64,000 bases of DNA, taken from Prescottella subtropica (lineage in GTDB: Bacteria > Actinomycetota > Actinomycetes > Mycobacteriales > Mycobacteriaceae). The notes below the pieces were generated by a model that saw only the letters and a list, made by a program, of their open reading frames with translations, searched no databases and was not told where the DNA came from. Positions 16,026 to 25,073 of the stretch are shown here, piece after piece (the first letter of the stretch is position 1; every line of letters begins with the position of its first letter). The translations under genes and the position numbers were made by a program. Location: the NCBI RefSeq assembly GCF_005434945.1, contig NZ_SKCH01000002.1, positions 124,001 through 188,000 on the forward strand, in the 5' to 3' direction.

Positions 16026-18146
16026 GTGGGTGCGCTGACTCCGCCTGTCGCCAAACGAGTTCCGCTCGAGAGGATCCACCACGGGGACACGTTCGTCGAC
16101 CACTACGAGTGGCTGCGCGACAAGGAGGACCCGGAGGTCGTCGCGTACCTCGAGGCGGAGAACGCGTACACCGCACAGCAGCTCGAACATCTGGAGCCGT
16201 TGCGGGAGAAGATCTTCCAGGAGATCAAATCCCGCACCCAGGAAACCGACATGTCGGTGCCGACCCGGCTCGGGCAGTGGTGGTACTACTCGCGGACCGT
16301 CGAAGGACAGCAGTACGGCGTGCACTGCCGGTGCCCCATCGCCGACGCCGACGACTGGACGCCGCCCGAGCTGTCGGCAGATGTCGCGATCGACGGTGAA
16401 CAGGTCCTACTCGACGGCAACGCCGAGGCCGAAGGCCACGAGTTCTTCTCCCTCGGCGCCTACACCGTCAGCCACGACGGCACCCTGCTCGCATACGCCG
16501 TCGACGTCGTCGGCGACGAGCGGTACACGCTGCGGTTCAAGGACCTCACCACCGGCGCGCTGCTGCCCGACGAGATCCCGAACACCGCCCCCGGCGCCAC
16601 GTGGGCGGCCGACCAGCGGCACGTCTTCTACCTCACCGTCGACGATGCGTGGCGTCCCGACACCGTCTGGCGGCACGAACTGGGCACGTCGCAGGACGCC
16701 GACGTGCAGGTCTTCCACGAGCCGGACGACCGCTACTGGGTGTCCGTCGGGTCGACGCGCAGCGAGAAGTACCTGATGATCTGGGTCGGCTCCAAGATCA
16801 CCACCGAGGGGTGGATCCTCGAATCCGCGGACCCCGAGGGGGAGTTCCGGGTGATCCTGCCGCGCCGCGAGGGCGTCGAATACGCGGCCGAACATGCCGT
16901 GATCGCCGGTGAGGACCGCTTCCTCATCCTGCACAACGATGTCACCGCCGACGGCGAGAAGGCCGAGAACTTCGTCCTCGCGCAGGCCCCGATCGCGGAC
17001 CCGGCGGCGATGGAGATCCTCGTCCCGCACCGCCGGGACGTGCGGCTCGAGGACATCGACACGTTCGCCGACCATCTCGTGCTCAGCTACCGGCGCGACG
17101 GCCTGACCCGGCTCGCGATCTGGCCGCTCACCGCCGACGGGTACGGCGAGCTCACCGAGATGCGGTTCGACGAGGAACTGTTCTCCGTCGGCCTCGGCTC
17201 CAACCCCGAATGGGATCAGCCGACGCTGCGGATCGGCTACACGTCGTTCGTCACGCCGTCGCGGGTGTACGACTACCGGGTCGCCACCGGGGACCTGATC
17301 CTGCGCAAGGCGCAGCCCGTCCTCGGCGACTTCGACCCGGCCGACTACGAACAGCACCGCGAGTGGGCGGTCGCCGACGACGGCACCCACATCCCGCTGT
17401 CGGTGGTGCAGCGCAAGGGAATCGGTTCCGGACCGGCACCGACCCTGCTGTACGGGTACGGCTCGTACGAGGCCAGCATGGATCCGGCGTTCTCGGTGGC
17501 GCGGCTGTCGCTGCTCGACCGGGGCACGGTGTTCGTCGTCGCGCACGTGCGCGGCGGTGGCGAGATGGGCCGGCTCTGGTACGAGAACGGCAAGACCCTC
17601 ACCAAGAAGAACACCTTCACCGATTTCGTCGCGTGCGCACGGCATCTGATCGACGAAGGACGCACCACCCCGGCGCAACTCGTCGCCGACGGTGGCAGCG
17701 CGGGCGGTCTGCTGATGGGTGCGGTGGCGAACCTGGCGCCGGAGTTGTTCGCGGGCATCCTCGCGAACGTTCCGTTCGTCGACCCGCTCACCTCGATCCT
17801 CGACCCGGACCTGCCGCTGACCGTGATCGAGTGGGACGAGTGGGGCAACCCGCTCGACGATCCGCAGGTGTACGCGTACATGCGGTCCTACAGCCCGTAC
17901 GAGAACGTCGAGGCCAAGGACTACCCGGCGATCCTCGCGATCACCAGCATCAACGACACCCGCGTCCTCTACGTCGAACCCGCCAAATGGGTTGCCGCCC
18001 TGCGTGCCACCAAGACAGGGGACGCACCGCTGCTCCTCAAGACCGAGATGAGCGCCGGACACGGCGGGGTCAGCGGACGCTACGAGAAGTGGAAGGAAGC
18101 CGCGTTCGAATACGCGTGGCTGATCGAGACGGCCGGGGCGCGGTAG
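16026..18146 (+). CDS. ptrB: Oligopeptidase B (S9A serine peptidase)
   Basis: A 706-residue prolyl-oligopeptidase-family enzyme that cleaves short peptides after basic residues. An N-terminal beta-propeller (about 70-410) covers a C-terminal alpha/beta-hydrolase domain. The nucleophile is Ser558 in GGSAGGLLMG and the catalytic histidine is His679 in SAGHGG; the acidic residue is probably in NDTRVLYVEP. The frame is continuous. In M. tuberculosis the orthologous locus is split into ptrBa and ptrBb, so this copy looks like the intact ancestral form. It starts with GTG one base after the purC stop. Confidence 0.93.
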   Translation: MGALTPPVAKRVPLERIHHGDTFVDHYEWLRDKEDPEVVAYLEAENAYTAQQLEHLEPLREKIFQEIKSRTQETDMSVPTRLGQWWYYSRTVEGQQYGVHCRCPIADADDWTPPELSADVAIDGEQVLLDGNAEAEGHEFFSLGAYTVSHDGTLLAYAVDVVGDERYTLRFKDLTTGALLPDEIPNTAPGATWAADQRHVFYLTVDDAWRPDTVWRHELGTSQDADVQVFHEPDDRYWVSVGSTRSEKYLMIWVGSKITTEGWILESADPEGEFRVILPRREGVEYAAEHAVIAGEDRFLILHNDVTADGEKAENFVLAQAPIADPAAMEILVPHRRDVRLEDIDTFADHLVLSYRRDGLTRLAIWPLTADGYGELTEMRFDEELFSVGLGSNPEWDQPTLRIGYTSFVTPSRVYDYRVATGDLILRKAQPVLGDFDPADYEQHREWAVADDGTHIPLSVVQRKGIGSGPAPTLLYGYGSYEASMDPAFSVARLSLLDRGTVFVVAHVRGGGEMGRLWYENGKTLTKKNTFTDFVACARHLIDEGRTTPAQLVADGGSAGGLLMGAVANLAPELFAGILANVPFVDPLTSILDPDLPLTVIEWDEWGNPLDDPQVYAYMRSYSPYENVEAKDYPAILAITSINDTRVLYVEPAKWVAALRATKTGDAPLLLKTEMSAGHGGVSGRYEKWKEAAFEYAWLIETAGAR

Positions 18147-18159
18147 CCGCCGCACGGCC

Positions 18160-18858
18160 TCACCGCGACGTCGCCCACATGTATCGCACCTGAGGTCGCC
18201 CGGCCCGCCCGTACTCCGTCGTGCGGGCGAGGATCCCGTCGTCGGCGAGACGTTCGAGATATCGCCACGCCGTCACCCGGGACACCCCGGCGGCCGTCGC
18301 AGCCTCGGCGGCCGTCAGAGGACATCCGGCATCGCGTACACACGATCCGATGAGGTCGATCGTCTGCGGGGCAACACCTTTCGGTGTGGTGGCGCGCTCG
18401 TCCGCGGTTCGCAGCACCGCCATCGCCCGGTCGATGTCCCGCTGGCTCGCGGCCGTCCCGCCCGTGGGCAGTGCGGCCCGGAACTCCCGATAGTGCTCGA
18501 GTTTGTCGCGCAACGCCGCGAACGTGAACGGCTTGAGCAGGTACAACACCACCCCGCGGGCCACCGCAGTCCGGACCACGTCCAGATCCCGCGCCGACGT
18601 CACCGCGATGATGCCGGGTGCGGGACGCAGATTCGACAGGGCGGCAGCCAGATCCAGCCCACTCGCGTCCGGCAGGCCGATGTCGAGCAGCACCAGGTCG
18701 ATCGGCGCCTCGGCTGCGGACGCCTCGGTGACGACCCGGATCGCGTCCTGCGCGGTGTGCGCGACCGCCGCCACCGCGAATCCGTCGACCCGCTCCACAT
18801 AGGCGTGGTGTGCCTGTGCGATCAGCGGCTCGTCCTCGACGACCAGTACCCGGATCAT
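18160..18858 (-). CDS. Response regulator, DctR/CitB type
   Basis: A 232-residue two-component regulator. The receiver domain has the acidic pocket VVEDEP and phospho-acceptor Asp59 in LLDIGLPD, with the conserved Thr in AVTSARD and Lys in LLKPF. The C-terminal part (about 165-225) is a helix-turn-helix with SRVTAWRYLERLADDG. Its start overlaps the kinase stop by four bases. It is convergent with oligopeptidase B with 13 bases between them. The family controls uptake of citrate and C4-dicarboxylates, which agrees with the symporter across the divergent promoter. Confidence 0.92.
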   Translation of the reverse strand: MIRVLVVEDEPLIAQAHHAYVERVDGFAVAAVAHTAQDAIRVVTEASAAEAPIDLVLLDIGLPDASGLDLAAALSNLRPAPGIIAVTSARDLDVVRTAVARGVVLYLLKPFTFAALRDKLEHYREFRAALPTGGTAASQRDIDRAMAVLRTADERATTPKGVAPQTIDLIGSCVRDAGCPLTAAEAATAAGVSRVTAWRYLERLADDGILARTTEYGRAGRPQVRYMWATSR

Positions 18859-20483
18859 CGGTCACCACCGTCGAATCCGACGTCGTGCAGGGGGATCTCG
18901 ACGACCAGCATCCCGGCGAGCGACGGCTCGGTGCGCAGGCGGCCACCGTGCCGGGCGACGACCTGCGCCACCAGGGCCAGCCCCAGTCCGCGCTGGAGGG
19001 CCGGCCGGCCGTCCACCGGTTTCGTCGAGTAGCCACGGCCCAACGCACGGGCCAACGTGTCCGGGGCCATCCCGGGGCCGCTGTCGGCGACCCGCAGCAC
19101 CAGCGTCGAACCCTCTTCCGCCGCAGTCACCTCCACCCACGGGGTCTCGCCGTCGACCGCCGCGGACCGGGCCGCGTCGATCGCGTTGTCGATCAGATTG
19201 CCCACGACCGTCACCAGTTCGAGCGGGCTCAGCGGCCGCACCGACCCCAGCGCGGTGTCCTCGGTGACCGTCAACTCGACCCCCTGCTGGGCGGCCTCGC
19301 TCACCTTCCCGAGCAGCAGCGCGGCCAGGGCGGGCTCGTGCACCGCCGCCATCAACCGGTCGATCAACTGCTGCGACGTCGACAACTCCGCAGTCGTGAA
19401 CGCGACCGCCTCGTCGCTGCGGCCCAACTCGACCAGCGTCACGATCGTGTGCAGCCGGTTCGCGTACTCGTGGGCCTGCGCGCGCAGCGACTCGGCGACA
19501 CTGCGCGTCGAATCGAGCTCACCGAGCGCCGTCTGCAACTCGGTGTGATCCCGGAGCGTGACGACGGTGCCGATGCGCCGGCCCTCCCACGACACGGGGG
19601 AGCGGCCCACCACCAGCACCCGGTCCGCGGTCACGTGCACCTCGTCCTGCTCACCGGCGTCGTCGGGCCCGTCCGGCCGCAGCGTCTCCGGCAACTGGTC
19701 GACCGTGATCGGACCGTCCGGCAGCCACAGCAGCCGCCGCGCCTCGTCGTTGATCACGTCGACCCGGACCCGGCCGTCCCGGCGGCGTCCGAACACGATC
19801 AACCCCTCGCCGATCGACCCCAGCACCGCCTCGTGATGCTCGTACAGCCGGCGCAACTGGCCCGGATCCAACCCCATCGTCTGCCGGCGCAGCCGCCGGT
19901 TCACCGTGGCCGCCCCGAGCGCGGCCAGCGCGACCGCGACCCCGATGATGCCCAGCAGCGACGGCAACCCCTCCGCGAACTGCTCGCCGATCCGTTCCCG
20001 CGTCACCCCCACCGACACCATCCCGATCACCCGGCCGGCGTCGAACACCGGTGTGACCGCGCGGATCGACGGCCCCAACGACCCCGTGTACGTCTCCGTG
20101 TCCGTCTCGCCGGCCAGCGCCCGGTCGACGTGCCCCTCGAACCGCTTACCGATCATCGCCGGATCCGGATGCGTGAACCGGGTACGGTCCGGTGCCATCA
20201 CCACGATGAAATCGGTGCCCGTCGCCGCCCGGATCCGCTCGACCTCCGGCTGCAGCACCGCCGTCGGATCCGGGCCGCGCAGCGCCGCGACCGTCGAATC
20301 CGAGTGCGCCATCGTCTCTGCGACGCTCGTCACCACCCGGCGTGTCGCATCGTCCGAGTCGCGTCGTTCGTCGAGGACCGCCAACCCCGACACCGCGGCC
20401 GCGACCAGCGTCAACACCACCAACTGCAGCACCAGCAACTGGCGGGCGACGCTCATCGGCCGACGGGACCGGGCGTAGGGCAC
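18855..20483 (-). CDS. Sensor histidine kinase, CitA/DcuS/DctS type
   Basis: A 542-residue membrane kinase. The first helix (about residues 14-34) and a second near 160-185 flank an extracytoplasmic PDC-type sensor domain (GTDFIVVMAPDRTRFTHPDP, IRAVTPVFDAGRVIGMVSVG). A PAS domain follows, then the phospho-acceptor helix LRAQAHEYANRLHT, and an ATPase domain with NLIDNAIDAA, DSGPGM and GRGLGLALV. The GTG at 20483 follows GAGAGGAG. It is cotranscribed with the response regulator and divergent from the dicarboxylate symporter, its likely target. Confidence 0.93.
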   Translation of the reverse strand: MPYARSRRPMSVARQLLVLQLVVLTLVAAAVSGLAVLDERRDSDDATRRVVTSVAETMAHSDSTVAALRGPDPTAVLQPEVERIRAATGTDFIVVMAPDRTRFTHPDPAMIGKRFEGHVDRALAGETDTETYTGSLGPSIRAVTPVFDAGRVIGMVSVGVTRERIGEQFAEGLPSLLGIIGVAVALAALGAATVNRRLRRQTMGLDPGQLRRLYEHHEAVLGSIGEGLIVFGRRRDGRVRVDVINDEARRLLWLPDGPITVDQLPETLRPDGPDDAGEQDEVHVTADRVLVVGRSPVSWEGRRIGTVVTLRDHTELQTALGELDSTRSVAESLRAQAHEYANRLHTIVTLVELGRSDEAVAFTTAELSTSQQLIDRLMAAVHEPALAALLLGKVSEAAQQGVELTVTEDTALGSVRPLSPLELVTVVGNLIDNAIDAARSAAVDGETPWVEVTAAEEGSTLVLRVADSGPGMAPDTLARALGRGYSTKPVDGRPALQRGLGLALVAQVVARHGGRLRTEPSLAGMLVVEIPLHDVGFDGGDR

Positions 20484-20541
20484 GGCGCTCCTCTCGTGAA
20501 ATCAATGAACACAATCTTCACCGCCGCCCCGAACGGTACGA

Positions 20542-20575
20542 CGATCACTGACGGGCTCTCGTGACCTCGATCACT
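20542..20575. promoter_or_regulatory. Direct repeat CGATCACT in the dct divergent promoter
   Basis: CGATCACT occurs at 20542-20549 and 20568-20575, 26 bp apart, in the 145-bp region between the kinase and the symporter. It could be a site for the adjacent response regulator. This is an inference from position and repetition only. Confidence 0.35.
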
Positions 20576-20628
20576 CGATGATCGGAGACGTCGGCCCCTC
20601 GAGTATCCATCCGAGCAAGGGAACACCG

Positions 20629-22056
20629 ATGAGCACGAGTGCACCAGGGAAGCTGAGCGCCGCGCAACCGACACCGCAACCCGCCGCCACCGGTACGAAG
20701 CGGGACCGCACACACTGGCTCTACATCGGTGTCATCGTCGCCGTCGTCGGCGGCATCCTCGTCGGCTGGCTCGCCCCCGACACCGGCAAGTCGTTCGGTG
20801 TGCTCGGCACGATGTTCGTCGACCTGATCAAGATGATGATCAGCCCGGTCATCTTCTGCACCATCGTCCTCGGTATCGGCTCGGTCCGCGCCGCCGCCAG
20901 CGTCGGCAAGGTCGGCGGCCTCGCCCTCGGTTACTTCATCGGCATGTCGACCGTCGCCCTCGGTATCGGCCTCGTCGTCGGTAACCTCATCAGCCCCGGC
21001 AGCAGCCTCGACATCGCCGGCGCCGCCGGCTCCGGCGCCGCCTACGCCGAAAAGGCCCACGCCGCCGGTGGCACCATGGACTTCATCGCGTCGATCATCC
21101 CGACATCGCTGATGTCCGCGCTCACCGAAGGCAGCGTCCTGCAGACCCTGTTCGTCGCGCTGCTCGTCGGCTTCGGCCTGCAGGCCCTCGGCAAGCAGGG
21201 CGAACCGATCCTCCGCGGCGTCGGCCACGCACAGAAGCTCGTCTTCAAGATCCTCACCATGATCCTGTGGCTCGCCCCGATCGGCGCGTTCGGCGCGATG
21301 GCGAACGTCGTCGGACAGACCGGCCTCGCCGCCGTCGTCCAACTCGCCGCCCTCATGCTCGGCTTCTACCTGACCTGCCTGATCTTCGTGTTCGGTGTCC
21401 TCGGCAGCCTGCTGCGCGCCTTCGCCGGGGTCTCGATCTTCAAGCTCGTCCGCTACCTCGCCCGCGAATACCTGCTGATCTTCGCGACGTCGTCGTCCGA
21501 ATCCGCGCTGCCGCGGCTCATCGCGAAGATGGAACACGTCGGCGTCGACCGCACCACCGTCGGCATCGTCGTCCCCACCGGCTACTCGTTCAACCTCGAC
21601 GGCACCGCCATCTACCTCACCATGGCGTCCATCTTCATCGCCGACGCCATGCACCAGCCGCTGTCGCTGACCGAACAGCTGTCGCTGCTGCTGTTCATGA
21701 TCGTCGCGTCGAAGGGTGCGGCCGGTGTCACCGGTGCCGGACTCGCCACCCTCGCCGGCGGCCTGCAGAGCCACCGCCCCGAACTCCTCGACGGCGTCGG
21801 CCTCATCGTCGGTATCGACCGGTTCATGTCCGAAGCCCGCGCCATCACCAACTTCTCCGGCAACGCCGTCGCCACCCTCCTCGTCGGCACCTGGACCAAG
21901 ACCGTCGACACCGACCGCGTCCGCGACGTCCTCGACGGGAAGATGCCGTTCGACGAGACGACGATGCTCGACGCCGACGGCAGTGACAGCACGGACGCCG
22001 CGGACGATGCGCGCCCGGCGCCCGTCCGTGAGGAGCGGAAACTGGCCAGCGCCTGA
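20629..22056 (+). CDS. dctA: Dicarboxylate/proton (DAACS-family) symporter
   Basis: A 475-residue secondary transporter of the glutamate/aspartate/C4-dicarboxylate family. Conserved elements are the serine-rich loop IFATSSSESALPRL, the NLDGTAIYL motif (here YSFNLDGTAIYLTMASIFIA) and GIDRFMSEARAITNFSGNAVA with substrate-contacting residues. About eight membrane segments plus two hairpins are expected. The ATG at 20629 follows AAGGGA; the longer frame adds 17 unlikely residues. Divergence from a CitA-type two-component system makes C4-dicarboxylates the likely substrate. Confidence 0.88.
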   Translation: MSTSAPGKLSAAQPTPQPAATGTKRDRTHWLYIGVIVAVVGGILVGWLAPDTGKSFGVLGTMFVDLIKMMISPVIFCTIVLGIGSVRAAASVGKVGGLALGYFIGMSTVALGIGLVVGNLISPGSSLDIAGAAGSGAAYAEKAHAAGGTMDFIASIIPTSLMSALTEGSVLQTLFVALLVGFGLQALGKQGEPILRGVGHAQKLVFKILTMILWLAPIGAFGAMANVVGQTGLAAVVQLAALMLGFYLTCLIFVFGVLGSLLRAFAGVSIFKLVRYLAREYLLIFATSSSESALPRLIAKMEHVGVDRTTVGIVVPTGYSFNLDGTAIYLTMASIFIADAMHQPLSLTEQLSLLLFMIVASKGAAGVTGAGLATLAGGLQSHRPELLDGVGLIVGIDRFMSEARAITNFSGNAVATLLVGTWTKTVDTDRVRDVLDGKMPFDETTMLDADGSDSTDAADDARPAPVREERKLASA

Positions 22057-22070
22057 CACGTCCGCCTTCC

Positions 22071-22116
22071 CGATGCGGGGTGTGGCTCGGTATTCGCCGA
22101 GCCGCACCCCGCATCG
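22071..22116 (+). terminator. Hairpin after the dicarboxylate symporter
   Basis: Arms 22071-22090 and 22097-22116 pair over 20 bases with one G-U pair and a six-base loop. No T-run follows, which is common for actinobacterial terminators. Confidence 0.65.
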
Positions 22117-22189
22117 GCGTCTGTGGGGTTCCGGCCGGTCCGCCACGCTGACCTGGTCGAACGTTCAATAACGGGACACGCATCACATA

Positions 22190-22220
22190 TTGACACCCCG
22201 AATGGCCTACGTCACACTAT
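22190..22220 (+). promoter_or_regulatory. Candidate promoter of the polyamine-type ABC operon
   Basis: TTGACA at 22190 is followed after 19 bases by CACTAT (22215-22220). The -35 box is perfect and the -10 is weak. It lies 42 bases upstream of the binding-protein start. Confidence 0.35.
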
Positions 22221-22229
22221 CGGCTAATA

Positions 22230-22243
22230 ACTGATCCGTCAGT
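22230..22243. promoter_or_regulatory. Small palindrome before the ABC operon
   Basis: ACTGA-TCCG-TCAGT is a perfect inverted repeat with a four-base centre, followed by another CAGT. It lies between the candidate promoter and the ribosome site, where a repressor would act. The binding protein is unknown. Confidence 0.35.
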
Positions 22244-22261
22244 CAGTATGGGAGCCGAAAC

Positions 22262-23320
22262 GTGACTTCAGTGAAAAGGCGAGCCGGCCTCGGCATCGGG
22301 CTCGTCGCCCTGATGGCCGCGTCGGCCTGCGGCAGCACCACCGACCCGTCGAAGACGCTCACCGTCACGATGTGGGGCGGAGCCGCCCAACGCGTGCACC
22401 TCCAGAGCTACGTCAACCCGTGGGCCAAGGACGCCGGCGTCACCGTCCTCGAGGACTCACCGACCGACTACGCGAAGATCGGCGCCCAGGTGCAGAGCGG
22501 CCACGTCACGTGGGGCGTCGTCGAAGTGGAACCGAACTACGCCGAGACGGCCTGTGCCGCCGGCATCCTCACCCCGCTCACCGACGAGGTCGTCGCCGCG
22601 GCCGCAGCCGCCGGTGTCGACCCGACGTTCCTGGGGGAGTGCTCGATACCGAACCTGCTGTACTCCTTCACGATCGCCTACAACACCAAAAAATTCGCCG
22701 ACGCGCATCCGACCACGTGGGCGGAATTCTTCGACACCGGACGCTTCCCCGGCAAACGCGGCTTCTGGAACTACGCCACCGGCGGCATGTTCGAGGCCGC
22801 GCTCCTGGCCGACGGCGTCGCGCCCGACCAGCTCTATCCCCTCGACATCGACCGGGCGTTCCGCAAACTCGACACCATCAAGAAGGACATCGTCTTCTAC
22901 GACACAGGCGACGAACAGGCGCAACTCGTCGCCAGCGGGGAGGCGCCGCTCGTCCAGGCGTGGAGCGGCCGGATCGACCAGGCCGCGATGGAGGGCCAGC
23001 CGATCGCCAACGAGTGGGGCCAGAACCTCGTCTCGTACGACCAGGTGGCAGTCCCCGCCGGATACCCCAACACCGACCTCGCGATGGACTGGATGGCGCA
23101 CTTCCTCGGCGACATCGACGGGCAGGCCCGGGATGCCGAACGCAGCCTGTTCGCACCCGTCGCCCCGGCCGCGCTCGACAAGGTTCCCGCCGACGTCGCG
23201 GAACTGCTGTCGACCGCCCCCGAGAACGTCGCGAAGTCCGCCGGCACCATCGACTACCGCTACTGGGCGGAGCACTACAACGAGGTCACCGAACGCCTGA
23301 ATGCGTGGGTGCTGTCGTGA
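22262..23320 (+). CDS. Extracellular solute-binding lipoprotein, PotD type
   Basis: A 352-residue binding protein of the polyamine/iron class. The signal peptide ends in lipobox ASAC (Cys23). The mature protein starts TLTVTMWGGAAQ, and mid-protein motifs LLYSFTIAYNTKKFAD and PTTWAEFFDTGRFPGKRGFWNY are characteristic of PotD-like proteins. The GTG follows GGGAG. It is the first gene of a four-gene importer operon. The true ligand (polyamine, opine or other small cation) cannot be told from sequence. Confidence 0.88.
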   Translation: MTSVKRRAGLGIGLVALMAASACGSTTDPSKTLTVTMWGGAAQRVHLQSYVNPWAKDAGVTVLEDSPTDYAKIGAQVQSGHVTWGVVEVEPNYAETACAAGILTPLTDEVVAAAAAAGVDPTFLGECSIPNLLYSFTIAYNTKKFADAHPTTWAEFFDTGRFPGKRGFWNYATGGMFEAALLADGVAPDQLYPLDIDRAFRKLDTIKKDIVFYDTGDEQAQLVASGEAPLVQAWSGRIDQAAMEGQPIANEWGQNLVSYDQVAVPAGYPNTDLAMDWMAHFLGDIDGQARDAERSLFAPVAPAALDKVPADVAELLSTAPENVAKSAGTIDYRYWAEHYNEVTERLNAWVLS

Positions 23321-24240
23321 CCCGGACGATCGACACTGCTCCCGCGCCGGACACCGCGGTGGCACCCGAGAAGACGCCCGGACGCCGTCGCCGTGCCCGG
23401 CGACCGAGATTCGAATTCAACGGCTGGGCACTGCTGCTCGTGCCGCTGCTCGTCTTCCTCGCCGTGGTGTTCGTGATCCCCCTGGTCCTCATGTTCTCCA
23501 AGAGCGTCACCGACCCGACGATCGGGCTCGGGAACTACCGGGCCATCTGGGAGAACCCCCTCTATCTCAAGGTCCTCGGCAACACCTTCCTCGTCGCCGG
23601 CGCGACCACGGTGGTGACGGTGCTCCTGGCCTTCCCCTACGCCTACCTCATGACGCTGGCGACCCCGTTCTGGCGGGCGATCATGCTCGTCGCGGTCCTC
23701 GTCCCGTTCTGGACGAGCCTGCTGGTGCGGAGCTTCGCGCTGGTGCTCGTGCTGCGGGACACCGGTGCCTTCAACATCGGGCTCGAGTCGATCGGGCTGA
23801 TCGACGAGCCGCTGCCGCTGCTACGGCACCTGTGGGGCGTCCTGTTCGGCATGGTGCAGATCACGCTGCCGTTCGCGGTGCTCCCGCTGTACGCCACGAT
23901 GCGCGGCATCGATCGCCGGCTGCTGCTCGCGGCCGAAAGTCTCGGCGCCCGACCGGCTCTCGCGTTCGTGCGGGTGTTCGTCCCGCTGACCCTGCCCGGC
24001 CTGTTCGCCGGCATCGTGCTGGTGTTCATCCAGGCGCTCGGCTACTACATCACCCCCGCACTGCTCGGCGGACCGCAGAACACCATGATCGGCGAACTCA
24101 TCGTCCAGCAGGTCAGCACCGTCCTACGGTTCGGCTTCGCCGCCGCGCTCGGGGTGGTCCTGCTCGCGAGCACGCTGATCCTGCTCGCCGTCGCCGGCCG
24201 GTTCGTGGACATGAAGAAATACCTGATGGGGCAATCATGA
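23317..24240 (+). CDS. ABC permease, PotB type
   Basis: A 307-residue inner-membrane permease with six predicted helices and a charged N-terminal extension (GRRRRARRPRF). The EAA coupling loop is LLLAAESLGARPALAFVRVFVPLTLPG, split around residues 215-240. The GTG start overlaps the binding-protein stop (GTGA). It pairs with the following permease to form the channel. Confidence 0.9.
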   Translation: MTRTIDTAPAPDTAVAPEKTPGRRRRARRPRFEFNGWALLLVPLLVFLAVVFVIPLVLMFSKSVTDPTIGLGNYRAIWENPLYLKVLGNTFLVAGATTVVTVLLAFPYAYLMTLATPFWRAIMLVAVLVPFWTSLLVRSFALVLVLRDTGAFNIGLESIGLIDEPLPLLRHLWGVLFGMVQITLPFAVLPLYATMRGIDRRLLLAAESLGARPALAFVRVFVPLTLPGLFAGIVLVFIQALGYYITPALLGGPQNTMIGELIVQQVSTVLRFGFAAALGVVLLASTLILLAVAGRFVDMKKYLMGQS

Positions 24241-25073
24241 CTCGACTTCTCACCCGCGCCGGCCTGGTGCTGCTCGCCACCCTCACCGTTGCCTACCTGA
24301 TCCTCCCCGTCCTCGTCGTCATCCCGATGTCCTTCGCGGACAGTGCTTTCCTGACGTTCCCGCCGAAGGCGTTCTCCACCCGCTGGTACCGACAGTTGCT
24401 CGACGACCCGACCTGGCTCGCCTCGGCGCTCGTCAGCCTCCGGGTTGCCGTCCTGTCCACGATCTGCGCGGTGACACTCGGTGTGCTCGCGGCGCTGGGA
24501 CTGGTCCGGGGTCGGTACCCGCTGCGCGGTCCGATCACCGCGTTGCTCCTCGCGCCGATCATCGTGCCGTACGTGATCATCGGTCTCGCGGTGTACATTG
24601 TGTTCCTGAAACTCGGGCTCACCGAGACCACCCTCGGGTTCGTCCTCGTCCACACCGCCCTCGCCGTGCCGTACGTGACGATCAACGTCGCCTCCGGTCT
24701 GGTGGGATTCGACCGCGGTCTCGAACGCGCCGCCCAGTCGCTCGGCTCCGGACCCGTCTCCACCTTCTTCCGCATCACCTTCCCGAACATCGCCGCCAGT
24801 GTCTTCGCCGGTGCCCTGTTCGCCTTCATCACCTCGTGGGACGAGGTCGTCAGCGCGATCTTCCTCTCCGGCCCGCAGATGACCACCCTGCCGGTGCGTA
24901 TCTGGTCCGGCGTGAAGGTGTCGGTGGACCCCAGCGTGGCCGCGATCTCCGGCCTGACCCTGTTCGTCATCATCGGATCGTTCGTGCTCTTCGGAGCGAT
25001 GAAACTGACCCGCAAGGCCGTTCGCGCATTCAAGTACCGCGATTCCGTCACAGTGATCGGAGAACTCCCGTGA
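24237..25073 (+). CDS. ABC permease, PotC type
   Basis: A 278-residue permease with six helices. The coupling loop is LERAAQSLGSGPVSTFFRITFP near residues 160-180. The ATG overlaps the preceding stop (ATGA) and its own stop overlaps the ATPase start, so all four genes are translationally coupled. Confidence 0.9.
   Translation: MTRLLTRAGLVLLATLTVAYLILPVLVVIPMSFADSAFLTFPPKAFSTRWYRQLLDDPTWLASALVSLRVAVLSTICAVTLGVLAALGLVRGRYPLRGPITALLLAPIIVPYVIIGLAVYIVFLKLGLTETTLGFVLVHTALAVPYVTINVASGLVGFDRGLERAAQSLGSGPVSTFFRITFPNIAASVFAGALFAFITSWDEVVSAIFLSGPQMTTLPVRIWSGVKVSVDPSVAAISGLTLFVIIGSFVLFGAMKLTRKAVRAFKYRDSVTVIGELP

Noticed and set aside
22372-23316. Upstream extension of the PotB-type permease frame
   Set aside because: The open frame continues upstream through the binding-protein gene, but the permease homology and the GTGA overlap place the start at 23317.
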